Origin: CBDBON01 sp965208395
Lineage (GTDB): Bacteria; Chloroflexota; Dehalococcoidia; Lucifugimonadales; CBDBON01
Length of the DNA: 64,000 bases
Direction: 5' to 3'
Assembly (NCBI GenBank): GCA_965208395.1
Contig: CBDBON010000002.1
Location: 682,001 to 746,000 of the forward strand
Shown here: piece after piece, positions 28,206 to 36,660 of the stretch
How positions within the stretch are numbered: the first letter of the stretch is position 1
Layout: the number at the start of each line of letters is the position of its first letter
Program-made: the position numbers and the translations under genes
The notes under the pieces: generated by a model
Told to the model about the DNA's origin: nothing
What the model saw: only the letters and a program-made list of their open reading frames with translations
The model's database searches: none

Positions 28206-29009
28206 TTAGACGTCGCCGGAGCTAGCGGCTTCAGGCGATGTCGATAGCAGTTGATGGGAGGCGAAGAGTCCGGCCTGCCTCTTGCCTTTAAGCCGGTAGC
28301 TCTCGCCTCGGATGTTGAGGACGTGGCTGTGGTGCAGCAGCCGGTCCAGGATGGCCGAGGCGATGACGGTATCGCCCAGAAGCTCACCCCACTCGGCGAA
28401 GCCCTTGTTGGAGGTGAGGATGATGCTGCCCCGCTCATAGCGAGCCGACACCAGGGTGAAGAAGGCGGTGGAGGCGTCCCGGTCGTAAGGCCAGATGCCG
28501 AACTCGTCCACGATGAGTAGCTTGGGCGACAGGTAGACCCGCATGCGCCGTTGGAGGTTGTTCTCCACCCTGGCCTTCCTCAGGTCCTCCATCAGGTCGT
28601 AGGCTCGGACGAAGTAGGCCCCCTGGCTCTTCTCGATGGCCTTGAGCGCTAGGGCCACCGCCAGATGGGTCTTGCCCACACCTGGCGGTCCCAGGAGCAG
28701 CAGGTTGGTGGCTTCAGCGACGAAGGACAGGCCGGCCAGTTCCCGCACCTGTCGCTCGTCGATGGAGGGCTGGAACGAGAAGTCGAACTGCTCCAAGGTC
28801 CGGTGGAAGGGGAGGTGAGCCAGCTTCGTCCTGGTGGACATGTACCGCTCCTTCCGGGCGGCCACTTCCACGCCGAGTAGCTCTGCCAGCATCTCGGGGT
28901 AGGTCAGTTTCTTGGTGGCCGCAGCGTCCAGGGAGTTGTCCAGGGCTTCGACGGCCTGCTTGAGGCCCAGCGTCTCCAGGTGCTGGCGAGCCTGTTCCAG
29001 CGCGATCAT
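28206..29009 (-). CDS. istB: IS21 helper ATPase IstB, copy 1
   Basis: A 267-residue DnaA/DnaC-like AAA+ protein that assembles on target DNA and activates the IstA transposase. Walker A GPPGVGKTHLA, Walker B LLIVDEFG and the SNKGF sensor region are visible. Its ATG overlaps the istA stop by 4 bases (ATGA), as usual for this family. The translation is identical to the copy at 42427-43230. Confidence 0.96.
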   Translation of the reverse strand: MIALEQARQHLETLGLKQAVEALDNSLDAAATKKLTYPEMLAELLGVEVAARKERYMSTRTKLAHLPFHRTLEQFDFSFQPSIDERQVRELAGLSFVAEATNLLLLGPPGVGKTHLAVALALKAIEKSQGAYFVRAYDLMEDLRKARVENNLQRRMRVYLSPKLLIVDEFGIWPYDRDASTAFFTLVSARYERGSIILTSNKGFAEWGELLGDTVIASAILDRLLHHSHVLNIRGESYRLKGKRQAGLFASHQLLSTSPEAASSGDV

Positions 29010-30241
29010 CGCCCACCTCCCACCGCTGCCAACTCGTACACCTCCAGGGAGCGGCGCTCCACTTGGCCCACAGGGATCTGCACCGCCACGGCTTCCTTAC
29101 GAGGACGATCATCGCCGCCGGGCAGTCCGTCCCACTGGCCCGGCAGTGTGAGGCGCTGACCGGTCCGCTGGGCTTGGGGATGCACCGCCAGCCGCACGTC
29201 GCCCGACCAGACCTCCACCGTACCGGCCCGCACACCCACCTGGACCGTCGAACCCGCCCAGCTCCAGGGCACGCCGTAGCGAGACCTCTCCCAGTGGACG
29301 TAGCCGTCCCTGGCCACCTTCCGCTCCTCCCGCATGTAGGGCGCAAGGCCCGAACGCGGCGGCAGGCTGCCCAGGTGGGCGAGCTCCTCAGCCAGCATCT
29401 CTCGGGGGACCCGGTGCGTCGTCCCATGGACTCGCCGATTGGCCACCGCATCGCACCACTCCAGGGCCTGGCGGTTCATGTCTGCGTCGTCGGTGAAGCG
29501 GACACCGGGCCACAGGTTGCCCCGGACGTACTTCACGCCGCTCTCCACCTTGCCCTTCGTCTGCGCTCGGTAGGGTCGGCACAGACGGAGGTCGAAGCCC
29601 ATTCGCAGTGAGAAGTCCAGCATCCGGCTGTTCCACTCCGGCCTGCCCTCCCTGTCACGCCCCAGGACCACCACCTTGGCGTTGTCGTACAGGCAGCGGC
29701 GGGGAACACCACCGAAGTACTCGAAGGCGTTCAGATGGCACCTGATGAAGGTCGCCACGTCGGCGCGCCGGACGAACTCCACGTAGATGGTCCGAGACCA
29801 GCTCAGCACCATCACGAAGGCCCAGACCCGGTGCTTGCGCCCGTCCTCTCCGACATAGGCGAAGCTGCCCCAGTCCACCTGTGCCTGCTCGCCTGGCGCC
29901 GTCTCGAACCGCACCGTCGCACGGGGCTGACGCGGCCGACGCCGAGGCCGCACGTAGTTGGTCAGCGTCGGATAGCTGCCGTCGTAGCCCAACTCCCGGA
30001 TCTCCCGCAGCAGCACCACGCAGTTGTCCACTCCCGCCGACAGCCGACCATCTATGTGACCCTTGTATGGGTCCAGCTTCGACCCCTGCTTCTCTCGCCG
30101 CTTGGCCTTGGGCACCTCGTCGGAGCGCACGTACTTGCGCACGGTGTTCCGGGAAATCCCCAACTCCCTCGATATCCCTCGGATCGAGCTTCCATCGCCC
30201 TTCAACTCGTATAACTCTCTCACTAACCCACCTCCTATCAT
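29006..30241 (-). CDS. istA: IS21 transposase IstA, copy 1
   Basis: A 411-residue DDE transposase. It has an N-terminal helix-turn-helix (SIRGISRELGISRNTVRKYV), then an integrase core with first aspartate in QVDWGSF and second in YDNAKVVV, a TKGKVESGVKYV segment with the glutamate, and a C-terminal beta-barrel. Length and order fit IS21 (IstA). Identical protein to copy 2, with no frameshift, so it should be active. Confidence 0.96.
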   Translation of the reverse strand: MIGGGLVRELYELKGDGSSIRGISRELGISRNTVRKYVRSDEVPKAKRREKQGSKLDPYKGHIDGRLSAGVDNCVVLLREIRELGYDGSYPTLTNYVRPRRRPRQPRATVRFETAPGEQAQVDWGSFAYVGEDGRKHRVWAFVMVLSWSRTIYVEFVRRADVATFIRCHLNAFEYFGGVPRRCLYDNAKVVVLGRDREGRPEWNSRMLDFSLRMGFDLRLCRPYRAQTKGKVESGVKYVRGNLWPGVRFTDDADMNRQALEWCDAVANRRVHGTTHRVPREMLAEELAHLGSLPPRSGLAPYMREERKVARDGYVHWERSRYGVPWSWAGSTVQVGVRAGTVEVWSGDVRLAVHPQAQRTGQRLTLPGQWDGLPGGDDRPRKEAVAVQIPVGQVERRSLEVYELAAVGGGR

Positions 30242-30438
30242 TTGACTTGCTGCACCTCCTAATCGGTTTCCCGACGAAGATGCGTCCGCTATCGGGGTGG
30301 GTCAATTCCAAATTAGCGCTACTGGGTCAGTTTAGAGTTAGCACTAACAACATGTGAGTAGTCTCATGGGCGGTTATGCCCGGCGTCTCGACCGCTCAGA
30401 CTGGAACGCACACCAGGCCCATGTTGCGCCGGAACGGG

Positions 30439-30656
30439 ATGAGCGACATGAGAAGCGCAAACGAGAGAAAACCAACGACTAACCGCCGGACCACGGCGTA
30501 CACCGCCGAGCAGCGGGAGACACTTCGACGCGGGAGACACTTCGACGCGGGCTGCGCATCGTCGCCCGGATGATCGCAAGCGCCCACCTTCGGCGTCAGG
30601 CGTCCCGGTCCCTGCCTGCGCCCAGTCCGCCCGCGCAGGACGAGGACGCGGCCTGA
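30439..30656 (+). pseudogene. Small ICE protein broken by a 17-bp duplication
   Basis: The product reads TAEQRETLRRG and then, in a shifted frame, LRIVARMIASAHLRRQ, matching TRAQERRRIEGLRMLARIIARHYL of the gene at 38283. The shift is caused by a perfect tandem repeat of 17 bases (30513-30529 and 30530-30546). Removing one copy gives a single frame of 67 codons ending at 30656. It is therefore a relative of the ICE gene inactivated by slippage. Confidence 0.72.
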
Positions 30657-30727
30657 GAGGTCAACGACCACGACTTCCGCTCCCTTCGACACCGATGTTC
30701 CAACTGAGCCTGTCCCAGAAAGAACCT

Positions 30728-31149
30728 ATATGGATGGAGCGGATGACTGTTGACTGGAGAGATGCGGCGACCTTTTCGGCCCATTGGCTTCAGGATTCGG
30801 GGTTAACAGCTTCCTCATCGCCTGCCTGTGCCCCTTGTAGAACCTCCACAGAGTGTTGTGGTCAGGCTGCTGCCATCCCGTCAGCCACAGATACGGTATC
30901 TGGTCCCGGCAGGCTGTCTCCAGCTTCCGACAGGAGCGCACTCCGGTCATGAAGCCGTACAGCCACACGCTCAACAGTGCACGGGGATGGTAGGCTGGCG
31001 CGCCCAGAGGGTCTCCTTCTATCTCCACGCCCAATTCTGCCCAGCCTTCCTTGTCCAAGGCGTCGTGCCGGGTGATCCAGTGGCAACAGATCGTCAAGAG
31101 ACGGCGGCAACAGCCACGCCTGCTCTCGGTCCATGTCTCGAAGAGGCAT
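30728..31149 (-). pseudogene. IS1182-like transposase fragment
   Basis: The N-terminal part of a DUF772/IS1182-type transposase in two frames. REQAWLLPPSLDDLLPLDHPAR comes from the first, then GDPLGAPAYHPRALLSVWLYGFMTGVRSCRKLE and LTGWQQPDHNTLWRFYKGHR from the other. A frameshift near 31080 and the absence of the catalytic C-terminus show it is a dead fragment. No inverted repeats were found around it. Confidence 0.8.
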
Positions 31150-31477
31150 CGCTTATCTCCTCTAACAGGTTCACCTCAGAAGGTACACCGAACTCCGTTT
31201 TGCTTTCTAGTCCCCGACTTCTGAGACAGGCTCAGTTTCCCCATTCCCTAGCTGCGACTGCCCCATGAGCGTGGAACGAGCCCCGGAATCGGATTGCTCG
31301 CTTCGATTTAGCAGACTCGCCCGTTCACTCTGATTTCAGCTACGACGTCGCCCGACTGCATCTTGTCCACCAAAGTCTGATTTCTTGTACACGGATACGA
31401 CCTCATCGACAACGCCGCGAACCCCGTGCCCTGTGAGGCGGGTCTGCGCACGAACCCGGTGTCGGTGCGTGAATCGA
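31150..31477. other. Gap with relic repeat
   Basis: No gene is supported here. The only structure seen is the CAGCTACG-type copy at 31337 with its GTCGCCCGACTGCAT tail. Confidence 0.45.
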
Positions 31478-31507
31478 TTGACAGGAATCCATGAATCGCG
31501 CCATACT
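31478..31507 (+). promoter_or_regulatory. Promoter of the RHH/PIN pair
   Basis: TTGACA (31478-31483) and CATACT (31502-31507), 18-base spacer, 29 bases before the antitoxin ATG. The -10 box runs into ATACTCTGGTAAGACTCA, which resembles the palindrome before the recombinase at 33380 and may be the antitoxin operator. Confidence 0.6.
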
Positions 31508-31536
31508 CTGGTAAGACTCACTAACAGGATGTGAAC

Positions 31537-31794
31537 ATGTCCCGAACCACCAAGACCATCACATTCTCCCTGCCGCCTGAGATGGCGGACCGGGTGGACG
31601 CGGTGATGAAGCAGCAGGGACGGTCCCGGAGCGAGTTCCTTCGAGAGGCGCTGCTGCGCTACATTGAGGAGTTGGAGTGGCGACAGCTTCTCCAGTACGG
31701 AGAGGAGCGAGCTAGGGAGAAGGGCATCGGCCCTGAGGACGTGGCCGACCTGGTGGAAGAGTACCGAGCCGAGGTCGGCTCGGCCCGTGCATGA
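31537..31794 (+). CDS. Ribbon-helix-helix antitoxin
   Basis: An 85-residue CopG/ParD-like DNA-binding protein. The strand KTITFSLPPEMADRVDAVMKQQGRSRSEFLREAL is the ribbon-helix-helix, and the acidic C-terminal tail would bind the toxin. Its stop overlaps the PIN gene ATG by 4 bases. As with other antitoxins it presumably represses its own promoter; the operator-like sequence at 31503-31523 is the likely site. An alternative GTG start at 31531 adds two residues. Confidence 0.9.
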   Translation: MSRTTKTITFSLPPEMADRVDAVMKQQGRSRSEFLREALLRYIEELEWRQLLQYGEERAREKGIGPEDVADLVEEYRAEVGSARA

Positions 31795-32195
31795 GGGTCG
31801 TCCTCGACACCAACGTCATCGTCTCCGGCCTGAACTTCCCCGGCAACGAGCGTCTGGTGCTCGAATTGGCCGTGAGGGGACGGTTCGAGTTCTACCTGTC
31901 CAGCTTCATCCTGGAGGAGGCCGCCGGGGTGCTGGGGCGCAAGTTCGACTGGGACGAGGAACGTTCGTCTCAAGCCCTTAGAACGTTGAGCAACGCCGCC
32001 ACCGTGATCTACCCTCGAAGGCTGCCGGAGGTTATCGGGGGAGGCCACGCCGACAACCGCATACTGGAGTGCGCGGTGGAGGCTTCCGCCGACTACCTGG
32101 TCACGGGAGACCGGCGGCATCTGCTGCCTCTGGGAGAACATGAGGGCGTGAGAATCCTCAACACCCCCCGATTCCTGTCGACTTTGGAGGCTTAG
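31791..32195 (+). CDS. PIN-domain toxin (COG1569 type)
   Basis: A 134-residue PIN ribonuclease. The acidic residues expected to bind magnesium are D6 in MRVVLDTNV, a glutamate in FILEEAAGVL, D in GGHADNRIL and D in YLVTGDRRHL. It is coupled by a 4-base overlap to the ribbon-helix-helix antitoxin, so the pair is a type II toxin-antitoxin module. The RNA target is unknown. Confidence 0.9.
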   Translation: MRVVLDTNVIVSGLNFPGNERLVLELAVRGRFEFYLSSFILEEAAGVLGRKFDWDEERSSQALRTLSNAATVIYPRRLPEVIGGGHADNRILECAVEASADYLVTGDRRHLLPLGEHEGVRILNTPRFLSTLEA

Positions 32196-32238
32196 TGCGG
32201 CCGTGGCGAGAAACTTGCTCTAAGCGAGGAGATACAGT

Positions 32239-33261
32239 ATGGACTCTTTCGACCAGTGGATGAAAGATCGCCAGGCCGAATGGCGCAGGACACACGTGGA
32301 ATCGCAGGAACATGGGGATTACAATGACCGTCCCTATGCCCACATCTTGCCGAAAGACCTGTGGGAAGAAGGGCTGTGGCCCGGTATAGGCCGCGAGTCG
32401 AAAAACTCGTTGCCGGCTTACCTTCAGAGAACTGGCGTCCAAAAGCACAGATACGCCCACCACCTCAATAGCTCGTGGATGCTATGTGCCAATCTGTACT
32501 TTCCCTTCGGGGGGTCTGCTGACGGCAAGTCGTTATTCGCTTCGTTTCTCAAGAGTCGCGTCGCTGTTCAGATAGACTCGCTGGAAGAGATCGAGTTGGA
32601 GTATGAGGATAGGAACAGTAGGCTAAGACCCTTACCCTTGCTGGGAGAAAAAGGCACAAGGGGTGCCCACCAGACGTCGCCGGACCTTGGCCTGTTGGTC
32701 AACAGGGACCGAGGGCTGGTACTTGTGGAGAACAAGCTCGCAGAGAAGAGCTTCTACAAATGCTCTGCCTGGAAGCACAAGGGTAGTCGCAGACTGCCTC
32801 GCAACCACGATCCCGACCGCTGCAACAACCCGCTGACCGTCGCGAAGGACTATGCAAGTCAGTGCCATCAACACCACCCAACTTGGGCACGGAGATACTG
32901 GGAGCATTTGGCACCCGTTGTCGATGAGACGGCCTTGGCTGGTTTACCTCACTGTCCGGCAATGAAGGACGGCTTCCAACTATTCCGTCAGCAAGCTCTC
33001 GCCGAAGGCATCGCACAGTCGGGACGATACGACCTGGTAGTGTCGGCGGTAGCGGTTGACGAACGCAACGAAGAGGCGGAAGCTGCCCTCAGGCGGAGCG
33101 GGATAGCAGGATTGAGGCAGTGGGGACAGTTGTTCAACGGCCGAGCACGCTTTGCCGTTTACACACATCAGGAGTGGTTCGGATGGGTTCAAGAGCACGA
33201 CACTGCGGGCAGGTGGAGTGATTGGCTGGACTATGTCCGATCCCGCTATGGTCTGGGGTGA
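32239..33261 (+). CDS. PD-(D/E)XK nuclease-like protein
   Basis: A 340-residue protein with a PD-(D/E)XK signature: D149 in TSPDLG, then E164 and K166 in LVLVENKL, followed by EKSFYKCS. The rest is rich in aromatic and histidine residues (HHLNSSWMLCANLYFPF). It resembles the putative restriction endonucleases labelled PGN_0703-like; I hold that assignment loosely. It stands alone 43 bases after the toxin gene and ends near the serine recombinase promoter. The base composition is lower in GC than the ICE genes to its right, suggesting separate acquisition. Confidence 0.65.
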   Translation: MDSFDQWMKDRQAEWRRTHVESQEHGDYNDRPYAHILPKDLWEEGLWPGIGRESKNSLPAYLQRTGVQKHRYAHHLNSSWMLCANLYFPFGGSADGKSLFASFLKSRVAVQIDSLEEIELEYEDRNSRLRPLPLLGEKGTRGAHQTSPDLGLLVNRDRGLVLVENKLAEKSFYKCSAWKHKGSRRLPRNHDPDRCNNPLTVAKDYASQCHQHHPTWARRYWEHLAPVVDETALAGLPHCPAMKDGFQLFRQQALAEGIAQSGRYDLVVSAVAVDERNEEAEAALRRSGIAGLRQWGQLFNGRARFAVYTHQEWFGWVQEHDTAGRWSDWLDYVRSRYGLG

Positions 33262-33379
33262 ATTGCGGAGGGTGAGAGGTCTTTGTGGGATAGTCAAAGG
33301 TCAGGGGTGGAGTGACCAGTTATGGTGCTGTATTAACTGGATAGCTTCTCCTTGACAACGGCCCGCCGGGACGTTCATG

Positions 33380-33400
33380 ATACTGAGTAAGACTCAGTAT
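33380..33400. promoter_or_regulatory. Palindromic operator before the serine recombinase
   Basis: ATACTGAGT and ACTCAGTAT form a perfect 9-bp inverted repeat around AAG, 23 bases before the recombinase ATG. TTGACA lies at 33352-33357, so a bound protein would cover the -10 region. The right half resembles the sequence before the RHH antitoxin (GTAAGACTCA). Confidence 0.6.
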
Positions 33401-33421
33401 ATCTAGACAGAGGAGGACGAC

Positions 33422-34996
33422 ATGAAGAAGAAGCACCTACAGCCTTTGACGCCAGCGGCGCTCTACGCCAGGGTGTCAAGCGACCGGCAGGACGTGGACC
33501 TGTCCGTGTCCGCCCAACTGCGGGCGCTCAAGGAGTACGCCAGGGCCAACGGCTACTCCGTGGCACGGGAGTACGTGGACGAAGCCGAGAGCGGCCGAGT
33601 CGCCGACCGGCCCCAGTTCAGGGAGATGATCGAGGAGGGCAGCAAGCCCAAGGCTCCGTTTGACGTGATTTTGGTCTGGAAATTCAGCAGGTTCACCAGG
33701 AAGCGGGAGCACGCCGTGGCGTTCAAGTCCCAGCTGCGGCGCAAGGGCATCCGCGTGGTGTCCATCACCGAGCAGGCCGAGGACAACGCCACCGGCAGGC
33801 TGCTTGAGGGCATCATCGAGAGCGTGGACGAATACTACAGCGAGAATTTGGCGCAGGAGGTCGTCCGAGGGATGAGGGAGGCGGCGTCGAGGGGCTTCTT
33901 CCTGGGCTCCCAGGCCCCCTTCGGCTACCGGAAGGTCAAGGTGCAGGACGGCCCCAAGGAGCGCCCCTCGCTTGAGGTAGACCCGGCCACGGCTCCTGTA
34001 GTGAAGGAGATATTCGAGAAGTCGCTGCGGGGCTACGGCCTCAAGGAGCTGTGCAGGGAGCTGAACGAGCGGGGCGTCACCAACCGGGGCAAGCGCTGGT
34101 ACAAGGGCGGTCTCCACTACGTGCTGCGAAACGAAGCCTATACGGGAACCGCCGTGTGGGGAGTCAAGGGCAAGAACGAGAAGGCCCAGGAGCCGGTGAA
34201 GGTCGAGGGAGCGTGGCCCGCCCTGGTGTCGAAGGAGCTGTACGACGAGGTGCAGCGGGCCATGAGCGAGCGCGCTCCGAAGGTCCAGAGACCCGCGAGG
34301 GTAGGAAGCCCCTATCTCCTGAGCGGGCTGCTGAAGTGCGGGGTGTGCGGCAGGCCCTACTCGGCCCAGGGAGCCAAGAGCGGACAGTTCGCCTACTACA
34401 TCTGCGGCACGTTGTTCCGGGAGGGAGCGGGGACGTGCAGCGCCCGCTACCTGAACGCCCCCAGGGTGGAGGACTTCGTGGTGGAAAAGATACGAGAGCG
34501 AATCCTGACCGAGGAGACCATCACCGAACTGGTGACGCTGGTAGCCGAGGAGATAGACGCGATGGCGGGTGAGCTTGCGGGCAGGCTGGAGGTAGTGGAG
34601 GCGGAGCTATCGGACGTGCGGAATAGGCTTGGGAAGCTCTACGAGGCCATCGAGACGAGTGACCTGACCCTGGAGGTCCTGTCGCCCCGCATCATGTCCC
34701 TGCGGCACCGTGAGGAGCAGTTGGAGGCTGCGCGGGAGGACGCTGAGACCCGGCTTGAGCAGCGCCGGGTTGCCCTTCCCGACACCGAGGAGATCGTCCG
34801 GTACGTGGCAGACTTCCGGGACTTCCTGAAGGAGGGGACGCTACCGGAGAAGAAGGCGCTCATCCGCAATTTCGTGGAGGGCATCGAGGTGGAGGGAGAC
34901 GAGGCGACGCTGACGTACACGGTGCCCATGCCCAGGGACGGGGTGCGGCGGGAGTCGGCCTCGGTTCTTGATTTCGTCCAGTCCAGCCCACCATGA
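33422..34996 (+). CDS. Large serine recombinase 1
   Basis: A 524-residue site-specific recombinase. The resolvase catalytic domain begins LYARVSSDRQ with the nucleophile serine, the Recombinase domain follows (LCRELNERGVTNRGKRW), a zinc ribbon has CGVCGRPY and a later GTCSARYL, and then comes a coiled coil. It probably integrates or excises the element. The ATG is preceded by GAGGAGG and by a palindromic operator. It is convergent with a second, clearly related recombinase, and the reading frame of that gene crosses its 3' end. Confidence 0.92.
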   Translation: MKKKHLQPLTPAALYARVSSDRQDVDLSVSAQLRALKEYARANGYSVAREYVDEAESGRVADRPQFREMIEEGSKPKAPFDVILVWKFSRFTRKREHAVAFKSQLRRKGIRVVSITEQAEDNATGRLLEGIIESVDEYYSENLAQEVVRGMREAASRGFFLGSQAPFGYRKVKVQDGPKERPSLEVDPATAPVVKEIFEKSLRGYGLKELCRELNERGVTNRGKRWYKGGLHYVLRNEAYTGTAVWGVKGKNEKAQEPVKVEGAWPALVSKELYDEVQRAMSERAPKVQRPARVGSPYLLSGLLKCGVCGRPYSAQGAKSGQFAYYICGTLFREGAGTCSARYLNAPRVEDFVVEKIRERILTEETITELVTLVAEEIDAMAGELAGRLEVVEAELSDVRNRLGKLYEAIETSDLTLEVLSPRIMSLRHREEQLEAAREDAETRLEQRRVALPDTEEIVRYVADFRDFLKEGTLPEKKALIRNFVEGIEVEGDEATLTYTVPMPRDGVRRESASVLDFVQSSPP

Positions 34997-36573
34997 CGTA
35001 CCGATTTGCGAACTCCGCCTTTGAGGGCGACTTCAGCGGAGTCCGCACCACCCATTGGACTGTCTTCCGGCGTGGGTATGGAGTAGATGATTGCCGCTCG
35101 TCCGGGCTTGACCTCGATCTCCTTGACGAAGGAGTGGACGAAGGCTTTGGTCTCGGTCAACTCGCTGGTCGCGAGAAACTCGCCCATCTCCTCGGCAAAG
35201 GTGGCGATTGTGTCGGCGCTGTCCAGATACTGCCGCCGCTCAGCCAACACCGCCCGTGCCTCGTCTGAGGCGCTCTCCAGACTCTCCTTGCGCTCCCGCA
35301 GTTCCACGATGTGATCCGAGGCTGCGGCCACGTCGATGTTGTCGCTCTTGGATATGAAGTGCCAGACTCGGCCCAGTTGCTTCTTCACCTCCTCAAGCTC
35401 CGCCTCGATGCTCTCCAGCTTCTGACGGTGCTCCCGGGCCGCTCCGTCCATCTCTTCGTCCAGGAGCTTTACGAGGTCTCTGATGTTGGACTCGGTGAGG
35501 ATGTTGGCGCGAAGCTCATCGACGATGGTCTTCTCGATCTTCTTGGCGTTGAGCCTGGGGGTCTTGCAGGTGCCGCTGCCCCGCTTCATCAGGGACTGGC
35601 ATACGTAGTAGGTGTACTTGCCGCTCTTCGCCTCGGCAGCGGACATGGCCCTGCCGCAGGTCTCGCACTTGAGGATGCCGCTGAGCAGGTAGGGGCTGGA
35701 CGCCCGGCGGGGATTCGCCTGCTTAGGGGCGCGGGAGCCTAGCAGCCTCTTCACTCGCTGGAACTCGCGCTTGGAGATGATTGCGGGGTGGGCGTCCTCC
35801 ACCCTTACGGGCGGCTGGCCGTCCCCGGAGCTGATTCCCCACACCACGGCTCCCGTGTAGGCTTCGTTGTCCAGCATGGTGTGGACGGTGGTTTTGAGCC
35901 ACTTCTTGCCGTTCATGGTTGGGATTCCCTCTGCGTTGAGGGTCTTGGTGATGTCGAGGATGCTCTTGCCCTTTAGGGCCATGTCGAAGATGCGCCGGAC
36001 CACGGCGTCGGCGGGAGGATACAACTCCAGCTTCGGGCGCTTCTTGACACCGTCCTGGACCATGACCCTCCTGTAGCCGTAGGGGGCGTAGCTGGTGACC
36101 CAGAAGCCTCTGGAAGCGGCCTCTCTCATCCCCCGCCTAACCTCGTCGGCCAGATTTTCGCTATAGAATTCATCTACAGACTCGATTATCGCCTCCATGA
36201 GCCTGCCGGTCGCCGAGTCGTCGGCGTGCTCGGTGATGGAGACGACGCGGATACCCTTGCGCCTCAGCTTGGACTTGAAGGCGACGGCGTGCTCGCGCTT
36301 GCGGGTGAATCTCGAAAATTTCCAAACCAAGATCTCTTTGAATGGAGCCTCGGACTTTTCGGCCTCGTCCAGCATCTTGCGGAACTGGGGCCGGTCGGCG
36401 ATGCGTCCGCTCTCGGCCTCGTCCACATACTCCCGCACGACGAGGTAGCCGTTCTTCTCGGCGTAGTCCCTGAGCGCCCTGAGCTGGGCTGCCACGGACA
36501 GATCCACGTCCTGACGGTCGCTGGAGACCCTGGCGTACAGGGCCACGGGGGTCATGTCGAGTCGGTCGTTCAT
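34639..36573 (-). CDS. Large serine recombinase 2, C-terminus runs into recombinase 1
   Basis: The same domain order as recombinase 1: LYARVSSDRQ, Recombinase domain, zinc ribbon CETCGRAM with GTCKTPRL, coiled coil. The ATG at 36573 has AAGGAG upstream. Homologous sequence ends near EVKPGRAAIIYSIPTPE (about 35075), but no stop occurs until 34639. The last 119 or so codons are therefore the antisense of recombinase 1 and the tail (644 residues in all) is probably not native. Loss of the original 3' end by recombination is likely. Activity is uncertain. Confidence 0.85.
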   Translation of the reverse strand: MNDRLDMTPVALYARVSSDRQDVDLSVAAQLRALRDYAEKNGYLVVREYVDEAESGRIADRPQFRKMLDEAEKSEAPFKEILVWKFSRFTRKREHAVAFKSKLRRKGIRVVSITEHADDSATGRLMEAIIESVDEFYSENLADEVRRGMREAASRGFWVTSYAPYGYRRVMVQDGVKKRPKLELYPPADAVVRRIFDMALKGKSILDITKTLNAEGIPTMNGKKWLKTTVHTMLDNEAYTGAVVWGISSGDGQPPVRVEDAHPAIISKREFQRVKRLLGSRAPKQANPRRASSPYLLSGILKCETCGRAMSAAEAKSGKYTYYVCQSLMKRGSGTCKTPRLNAKKIEKTIVDELRANILTESNIRDLVKLLDEEMDGAAREHRQKLESIEAELEEVKKQLGRVWHFISKSDNIDVAAASDHIVELRERKESLESASDEARAVLAERRQYLDSADTIATFAEEMGEFLATSELTETKAFVHSFVKEIEVKPGRAAIIYSIPTPEDSPMGGADSAEVALKGGVRKSVRHGGLDWTKSRTEADSRRTPSLGMGTVYVSVASSPSTSMPSTKLRMSAFFSGSVPSFRKSRKSATYRTISSVSGRATRRCSSRVSASSRAASNCSSRCRRDMMRGDRTSRVRSLVSMAS

Positions 36574-36660
36574 TGGTTTCTCCTTCCTGTTCATTCCTGC
36601 TCTGTAGTCGTGCGGGAGCGCAGCCGCTGTAGCCGCTCCCGTCTGCGCCAACCCGCTCCT

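Larger units (their letters stand above)
28104..30349 (-). mobile_element. IS21-family insertion sequence, copy 1
   Basis: A complete 2246-base element carrying istA and istB, flanked by the 4-base direct repeat ACAT (28100-28103 and 30350-30353). Its termini are TGTCAATGCTAAGTTAGA at 28104 and the reverse complement TGTTAGTGCTAACTCTAA at 30349, imperfect inverted repeats starting with TGT. Copy 2 at 41087-43332 has the same length and identical proteins in the opposite orientation, so one is a recent descendant of the other. It landed in non-coding decayed DNA. Confidence 0.95.

Noticed and set aside
30376..30573. Intact small gene at this place
   Set aside because: Its C-terminal half is produced only by the frameshift from the 17-bp duplication; homology resumes in the other frame.
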